DNA from: Deltaproteobacteria bacterium
GTDB taxonomy: Bacteria > Desulfobacterota > Binatia > UBA9968 > JAJDTQ01
DNA: 32,134 nucleotides
Direction of reading: 5' to 3'
Assembly: GCA_028818775.1 (NCBI GenBank)
Contig: JAPPNE010000064.1
Coordinates: forward strand, 1,953 to 34,086
Notes under the pieces: model-generated
The model's input: only the letters and a program-made list of their open reading frames with translations
What the model was told of the DNA's origin: nothing
The model's database searches: none
Translations under genes and position numbers: made by a program
Part shown: piece after piece, positions 27,439 to 32,134 of the stretch
Position numbering within the stretch: the stretch's first letter is position 1
How the letters are laid out: each line of letters opens with the position of its first letter

Positions 27439-28431
27439 CTACAGCCTGTAGTCCCCCAGCAGTGTCGGCGCGAACAGATCCTCCACCGTTGGGATCTCCG
27501 CCAGCAGCCCCTGTTCGCCCATGTAGCGGATGAGGGACTCGATGACGTGGCGGTTGGGCTCGATGCCGTAGGGCCACCAGTCGTCGCCGAAGACGTCGCG
27601 CAGGAGGGCGATCTCGGCCTGGAGCCAGGGGAGGGTGCTGGCCATGGTGTTGTTGATGTTCATGCGCGCGATGGCGTCGTCCTTGGACCGGCAGAAGGCG
27701 GTGTAGAGGCTCCGGGCGACCCAGGGGTTGGCTTCGTACACGTCTTTGCGGATCACCACGGTGTGCATGATGGGGAAGAGCCGGGTGCGCCGGTAGTAGT
27801 CGATCTCCACGGACTTGAAGTCGGGGAACAGGCGGCGGATGTGGGGCGCGCCGGCGGCATAGCACGAGGGGATGCGCGCGCTGACGATGGCGTCGATCTC
27901 GCCCTTGTCGAGCATGTCGTTCAGGGTGCGGTCCTGCGGGATGGGCTGCACCTTGATCTCCGGCGGCAGCCGCAGCGCGATGCGCTCCTTCCGTCCGGGC
28001 ACTTCCTGTCCGCCGGTGAACCACTCGGCGTCGCTGGCCTTGACCCCGTAGTCGTCGCTCATGAAACCGCGGATCCACACCGCCGCGGTCATGGCGTACT
28101 CGGCCACGCCGATGCGCTTGCCGCTCAGGTCCTCGGGCTTGTCGAGGCCCCGGTCGGTGTTGATGAACACGCAGGAGTGGCGGAAATAGCGCGACGGGTA
28201 GACCGGGATGGCGATGAACGGGCTCTCGCCGCGGGACGTCATGGTGATGTAGTTGGACAGCGACATCTCCGAGGCATGGAACTCCTGGTGATGCCCCATG
28301 CGCCAGAAGATTTCCTCGGCCTCGAGCGGCAGGTAGTTGAGGGCGATGCCGTCGGGGCTCAGCGAGCCGTCCTGCAGGGTCTTGGTGCGGTCGTAGTCGC
28401 CGCACGCCAGCGTCAGATGCAGTTTGGACAT
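27439..28431 (-). CDS. 4,5-dihydroxyphthalate decarboxylase-like protein (periplasmic-binding fold)
   Basis: The 330-residue protein starts LHLTLACGDYDRTKTL and keeps PLEAEEIFWRM, ASEMSLSNYI, FIAIPVYPSRYFRHSCVFIN and DLSGKRIGVAEYAMTAAVWIRG. These are hallmarks of the 4,5-dihydroxyphthalate decarboxylase (Pht5-like) group, whose fold is that of ABC substrate-binding proteins. There is no signal peptide, so a cytoplasmic enzyme rather than a transport protein is likely. Members are assigned to phthalate catabolism, yielding protocatechuate, but many homologues are uncharacterised. AAGGA lies 8 bases before the ATG. It sits 88 bp after the DUF1015 gene and 8 bp before the PPOX gene. Confidence 0.8.
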   Translation of the reverse strand: MSKLHLTLACGDYDRTKTLQDGSLSPDGIALNYLPLEAEEIFWRMGHHQEFHASEMSLSNYITMTSRGESPFIAIPVYPSRYFRHSCVFINTDRGLDKPEDLSGKRIGVAEYAMTAAVWIRGFMSDDYGVKASDAEWFTGGQEVPGRKERIALRLPPEIKVQPIPQDRTLNDMLDKGEIDAIVSARIPSCYAAGAPHIRRLFPDFKSVEIDYYRRTRLFPIMHTVVIRKDVYEANPWVARSLYTAFCRSKDDAIARMNINNTMASTLPWLQAEIALLRDVFGDDWWPYGIEPNRHVIESLIRYMGEQGLLAEIPTVEDLFAPTLLGDYRL

Positions 28432-28519
28432 AATCGTGTTCCTTGCGCGTCCACGCGCGCGTCGATCCGCCGGGGCCGGTCGCCGGCGCGGCCGGAGGGT
28501 CCCGGCGCGGGTTGCATGG

Positions 28520-29824
28520 TCAAACCTCCACCTTGTGGATGACGAGTCCGGTGACCAGTTTGGGGAAAAAATAGGTGGACTTCTGGGGCATCTTCTCGCC
28601 CTTGAGCGAGACGGCGATCATTTCGCCGGCGGTGGGCGGGTTGAGGATCAGGGCGGCCTGGCAGCGGCCGGCCTCCGCCTCGGCCAGCGCCTCCTCGGCG
28701 TCGTGGGTGTACGCCACGGCGTCGGTGTTGACGGCGTCGCGGGTGGACACGCCGAGGATGTGCTCCATCAGCAGCACGTGCAGGGTGGTCACGTCCAGCC
28801 CGCGGAGCTCCGGGCTCATGTCCGGCGCCAGCCGCTGCATCGCCGCCGCGTCCTTCGGCCGCAGCGCCAGGTAACGCGTGTCGTCCCTGAAGGCGGCGCC
28901 GAGCACGCGCGCGCCGTCCTTGGCGTGTTCGAGAGTTTCCAGGAACCGCCGCCGGCCGCCCGCATCCCTGGGAAACGCCTCCACGTGGAAGTACCGCTGG
29001 AGCTTCTCTTCAAGCTCCGCGGCGGGCACCGGGGGCATCTCGCGCACCAGCCGGTGGGTGGGCAGGATCACCACGCCTTCCTCGTTCAGGTTGGCGAAGT
29101 ACATCATCACCCGGTTGAACCCCTCGTCGCCGGTGGCGCCGGGCCGTTCCGCCAAGCGCCGTCGCCGGTAGTTGCCGGCGGCCTCGTAGCGGTGGTGTCC
29201 GTCCGCGATGAAGACCTCGCGCTCGCGCAGGGCCTCCCGCACCATGGCGATGAGCCCCGAGTCCGTCACCGCCCACAGCCGCGAGGTGCCGAACTCGCCC
29301 AGCTCCGCCTCGACCTTGGGCTTTTTCGAGCGGACGTGCTCGCGCAGAGCGTCGGTGAGGGTGGGCTTCTCGTCGGAGTAGAGCCCGAGGATGGAGCTGA
29401 ACTGGGCGTCGCACGCCAGCATCAGCTTCAGACGGTCTTCCCTGGGCTCGGCCAGGGTGGCCTCGTGCCCGTGGATGGCGCCGTCGCCGAAGTCCTCGAT
29501 GGAGGCCAGCGCGATGAAGCCGCGCCGCTCCCGCGTGATGCCGTCCCTCAGCCGGTACTGCTGGCTCAGGTAGTAGATGGCCGGGGCTTCCTCCGGCACC
29601 AGCGTGCCCTCGTCCTGCCATTCCCGGAAGCGCTGCGGCACCGTCGCGTACGGATCGGCGTCGCGGCTGAAGTCGATGCGCACGACGTTGCGCGGCGAGC
29701 GCTCGTACAGCTCGGCCTGGTGCTCGGGAGAGATGACGTCGTAGGGCGGCGCCATCACGCTCGAGAAATCGCCGACCTTGCCGGGGTCGTAAGTCAGTCC
29801 CCGGAAGGGAAAGATCTTGGCCAT
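28520..29824 (-). CDS. DUF1015 family protein
   Basis: A 434-residue protein with the DUF1015 hallmarks: [19 protein letters not shown] and APPYDVIS in the first 35 residues, [16 protein letters not shown] (120-135), and the strongly conserved [10 protein letters not shown] (207-216), which looks catalytic or metal-binding. No signal peptide or membrane segment is seen. Its biochemical role is not established. It begins 22 bp after purE on the same strand, with GGAGAAG upstream of the ATG, so it is probably co-transcribed with the purine genes. Confidence 0.9.
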   Translation of the reverse strand: MAKIFPFRGLTYDPGKVGDFSSVMAPPYDVISPEHQAELYERSPRNVVRIDFSRDADPYATVPQRFREWQDEGTLVPEEAPAIYYLSQQYRLRDGITRERRGFIALASIEDFGDGAIHGHEATLAEPREDRLKLMLACDAQFSSILGLYSDEKPTLTDALREHVRSKKPKVEAELGEFGTSRLWAVTDSGLIAMVREALREREVFIADGHHRYEAAGNYRRRRLAERPGATGDEGFNRVMMYFANLNEEGVVILPTHRLVREMPPVPAAELEEKLQRYFHVEAFPRDAGGRRRFLETLEHAKDGARVLGAAFRDDTRYLALRPKDAAAMQRLAPDMSPELRGLDVTTLHVLLMEHILGVSTRDAVNTDAVAYTHDAEEALAEAEAGRCQAALILNPPTAGEMIAVSLKGEKMPQKSTYFFPKLVTGLVIHKVEV

Positions 29825-29846
29825 TGCGGGTCTTCTCCGGCTTCCC

Positions 29847-30359
29847 CTACGCCTTCAGGCTTTCCTGGAGCTTGGCGTCCCGGGTCTCCACGCCCGCGGC
29901 CAGCTCCTCCTTGAAGCGGGCCAGCTTGTCCGCGAGTTCCGGGTCCTTCCGCGCGATGATCTGGGCGGCGAAGATGCCCGCGTTGGCGGCGCCGCCTTTG
30001 CCGATGGCCATGGTCGCCACCGGCACGCCGGCGGGCATCTGCACCGTCGCCAGCAGCGCGTCCATGCCGTCCAGCGCGGATGCGCTCAACGGCACGCCGA
30101 TGACCGGCAGCGTGGTGACCGCGGCCACCACTCCGGCCAGATGCGCCGCCGCGCCCGCGCCGACGATGAACGCCTCGATGCCCCGATCCGCCGCGCCCTT
30201 GGCGTAGGCGTGGGTGCGCTCGGGCGAACGGTGAGCGGACGATATGTGCATCTCGTAGGGGATGCCGAAGGACTCCAGCCGCGTGGCGGCCTCCTTCATC
30301 ACCTCCACGTCGGAATCGCTGCCCATCAATATCGCCACTTTCGGACTCTGATCCGTCAC
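29847..30359 (-). CDS. purE: N5-carboxyaminoimidazole ribonucleotide mutase (class I PurE)
   Basis: PurE converts N5-CAIR to CAIR in purine synthesis. The protein shows ILMGSDSD (ribonucleotide phosphate site), [13 protein letters not shown] with the catalytic His, [16 protein letters not shown] and [21 protein letters not shown]. These mark the bacterial class I mutase, which needs PurK to make its substrate; purK is not in the window. I chose GTG 30359 because AAGGAGG lies 10 bases upstream, giving 170 residues. An ATG at 30383 directly after the purD stop would add eight residues but lacks a site. It shares its fold with LarB elsewhere in the window. Confidence 0.95.
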   Translation of the reverse strand: MTDQSPKVAILMGSDSDVEVMKEAATRLESFGIPYEMHISSAHRSPERTHAYAKGAADRGIEAFIVGAGAAAHLAGVVAAVTTLPVIGVPLSASALDGMDALLATVQMPAGVPVATMAIGKGGAANAGIFAAQIIARKDPELADKLARFKEELAAGVETRDAKLQESLKA

Positions 30360-30383
30360 TGTGTCTCCTCCTTCATGCGTCAT

Positions 30384-31655
30384 CTAGTCGCGCTCTATCG
30401 CACGCCGTGCGATGTCCCGGCGGTAGTGCATACCCTCCCAGGCAATTTTCCCCACGCCTTCATAAGCCGCTCTGGTGGCCGAGGCAATGGTGTCTCCCAA
30501 TGCGGTCACGCCCAGCACGCGGCCGCCGGCCGTGTGCCAGCGGTCTTCCCGGCGGGTGGTGCCGGCGTGGAACGCGTATCCGTTGCTCCAGGAATCGAGG
30601 GCGTCCAGTCCCTCAATCTCCATACCCGTTCGATATTCGCCCGGATAGCCCTCGGATGCCAGCACGATGCACACCGCCGCCTCATTGGACCACTCGGCGG
30701 CCGCTTCCCGCAACCGGCCCTCGGCGGTGGCCATGAGCAGCGACGGGAGGTCGGAGTCGAGGCGCATCATGATGGGCTGGCACTCGGGGTCGCCGAAGCG
30801 GCAGTTGAACTCCAGCACCTTGGGGCCGTCCCCGGTGATCATGAGGCCGGCGTAGAGCACGCCGCGGTACACCAGGCCGCGGCGCTTGAGCCCGGCCGCC
30901 AGCGGCTTGAGCACCCGCTGCACCACGGCGTCGTGCACCGCCGCGTCCACCACCGGCGCCGGCGAGTACGCTCCCATGCCGCCGGTGTTGGGCCCTTCGT
31001 CGCCGTCGAAGATGCGCTTGTGGTCCTGGGCCGAGGCCAGCGGCAGGAAGTCGTCGCCGTCCATCAGGGCCATGAAGGAGGCTTCCTCGCCGATCAGCAA
31101 CTCCTCGATGACCACCCGCTCGCCGGCCGCGCCGAAGACCCTTTGCCCCATGATGGCGTCGAGGGCGGCTTCGGCCTCGGCCCTGCCCGAGCATAGGATC
31201 ACGCCCTTGCCCGCGGCCAGGCCGTCCGCCTTGACGACGCAGGGCCGGTTGTGCGCCACGTACCGGCGTGCCTCGTCCAGGTCCGAGAACACCTCGCAGG
31301 CCGCCGTGGGGATGCCGTTCTCCAGCATCACCTCCTTGGCGAAGGCCTTGCTGCCCTCGAGCCGGGCCGCCTCGCGGCTGGGTCCGAACACCTTGAGCCC
31401 CCGGCTTTCGAACAGGTCGGCGATGCCCGCCACCAGCGGCTGCTCCGGCCCCACCACGGTGAGGTCGATGGCCTCCCGCGCGGCGAAGTCCGCGAGCCTG
31501 TCGATCTCGCCTGCGCCGATGTCCACGCGCTCCGCCTGCCGGCCCATGCCGTCGTTGCCGGGCGCGCAGTACAGCCTCTCCACTTCCGGGCTCTGGCGCA
31601 GCTTCCAGACCAGCGAATGTTCCCGCCCGCCGCCGCCGATGACGAGGATGTTCAT
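30384..31655 (-). CDS. purD: Phosphoribosylamine-glycine ligase (GAR synthetase)
   Basis: PurD joins glycine to phosphoribosylamine using ATP, the second step of IMP synthesis. The 423-residue ATP-grasp enzyme has the N-terminal [47 protein letters not shown] and [12 protein letters not shown] blocks, the metal/ATP region [12 protein letters not shown], and [13 protein letters not shown]. All are conserved and the length is normal. It lies 27 bp downstream of purH and its stop is 24 bp before the purE start, consistent with a purHDE operon. Confidence 0.97.
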   Translation of the reverse strand: MNILVIGGGGREHSLVWKLRQSPEVERLYCAPGNDGMGRQAERVDIGAGEIDRLADFAAREAIDLTVVGPEQPLVAGIADLFESRGLKVFGPSREAARLEGSKAFAKEVMLENGIPTAACEVFSDLDEARRYVAHNRPCVVKADGLAAGKGVILCSGRAEAEAALDAIMGQRVFGAAGERVVIEELLIGEEASFMALMDGDDFLPLASAQDHKRIFDGDEGPNTGGMGAYSPAPVVDAAVHDAVVQRVLKPLAAGLKRRGLVYRGVLYAGLMITGDGPKVLEFNCRFGDPECQPIMMRLDSDLPSLLMATAEGRLREAAAEWSNEAAVCIVLASEGYPGEYRTGMEIEGLDALDSWSNGYAFHAGTTRREDRWHTAGGRVLGVTALGDTIASATRAAYEGVGKIAWEGMHYRRDIARRAIERD

Positions 31656-31682
31656 GACGATTCGGGGCGTTGGCGGGCCATT

Positions 31683-32134
31683 TCAGTGCCTGAAGTGCCG
31701 GATGCCCGTGAACACCATGGCCAAGCCGTGCTCGTTGGCGGCGGCGATGACCTCTTCGTCGCGGATGGAGCCGCCGGGCTGGATGACCGCGCGTGCGCCG
31801 GCTTCGGCGGCGGCGTCGACGCCGTCGCGGAAGGGGTAGAAGGCGTCGGAGGCCACCACGGAGCCGGCCAGGTCCAGGCCGTGAGTCTTGGCGCGGGTGA
31901 CGGCGAGCTGGGCGGAGTCCACCCGGCTCATCTGGCCGGCGCCGACGCCGAGCAACTGGTCGCTGGAGGTGAACACGATGGCGTTGGACTTGACGTGGTG
32001 GCACACGCGCCAGGCGAAGCCCAGGGCCTTGAACTCGTCGCCTGTGGGCTGCCGCTCGGTCACCACCTTGCATTCCCGGACGTCGATGGGCTTGTGGTCC
32101 CAGTCCTGCACCAGCACGCCGCCGTGGACCCGGC
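31683..32134 (-). CDS. purH: PurH C-terminal part (AICAR transformylase / IMP cyclohydrolase), 5' end outside window
   Basis: The frame is open to the right edge (reading [12 protein letters not shown] at the start) and ends at 31683, so only the last ~150 residues are seen. They match the AICAR formyltransferase domain: [47 protein letters not shown] and the closing [12 protein letters not shown]. PurH performs the last two steps of IMP synthesis; its cyclohydrolase domain would lie outside the window. A GTG at 32117 is an internal codon, not the start. purD follows after 27 bp. Confidence 0.95.
   Translation of the reverse strand, partial: RVHGGVLVQDWDHKPIDVRECKVVTERQPTGDEFKALGFAWRVCHHVKSNAIVFTSSDQLLGVGAGQMSRVDSAQLAVTRAKTHGLDLAGSVVASDAFYPFRDGVDAAAEAGARAVIQPGGSIRDEEVIAAANEHGLAMVFTGIRHFRH

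Noticed and set aside
27431..28405. Upstream extension of the PPOX frame (apparent 464-codon fusion)
   Set aside because: Overlaps the decarboxylase-like gene in another frame and is Arg/His-rich shadow sequence. The PPOX family match starts at 27430.

Overview
The window is GC-rich, gene-dense DNA from a Gram-negative bacterium. The envelope genes (an outer-membrane barrel C-terminus and a type IV pilus motor/platform/pilin set) point to a diderm. The recO-glycyl-tRNA synthetase-ppdK order and the pilus genes recall deltaproteobacterial (Desulfobacterota-like) lineages. The small aromatic-catabolism genes and a Rv0121-type flavin protein recall uncultured relatives such as Binatota or Tectomicrobia. 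This placement is an inference from gene content; no rRNA or tRNA gene was recognised. No stretch longer than about 210 bases lacks a gene.

Layout. (1) 1-3256, plus strand: a metal-uptake operon. It begins with the cut-off 3' end of a barrel protein carrying a His/Asp/Glu tandem repeat, then a ZnuA-like binding protein, ZnuC-like ATPase and ZnuB-like permease. (2) 13283 down to 3263, minus strand: a long same-strand run grpE-dnaK-dnaJ-lon-thiL-larB-archease-HD hydrolase, starting from a candidate sigma-70 promoter near 13362-13390. No hrcA or CIRCE was seen. (3) 13495-18524, plus strand, divergent from grpE: recO, dimeric-type glycyl-tRNA synthetase and pyruvate phosphate dikinase. (4) 18669-21609, plus strand: a compact type IV pilus unit (short PilB/GspE ATPase, PilC, pilin). 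(5) 23145-21641, minus strand: a hipBA toxin-antitoxin pair whose control region holds four near-identical palindromes at 49-50 bp spacing. (6) 26194-23337, minus strand: a carboxyltransferase, a gentisate-dioxygenase-like cupin and a 78-residue zinc ribbon. A GST-fold gene faces the other way at 26404. (7) From the right edge leftwards, minus strand: purH (partial), purD, purE, a DUF1015 gene, a 4,5-dihydroxyphthalate-decarboxylase-like protein and a PPOX-fold flavin protein.

The unit in (2) joins chaperones and an ATP-dependent protease with cofactor-related genes (ThiL, LarB) in one tightly packed strand. The pur run in (7) encodes steps of IMP synthesis. The genes in (6) and the end of (7) look like ring-cleavage or decarboxylation catabolism, but no complete pathway can be read here.

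The most unusual signals outside the genes are the phased HipB operators (with a possible fifth site before the GST gene), and two copies of a long inverted-repeat intergenic element at 5887-6003 and 14322-14443. The first of these supplies the last ~38 codons of thiL. Others are the metal-binding tandem repeat at the left edge, and a pilin with two plausible starts and an unusually long leader.
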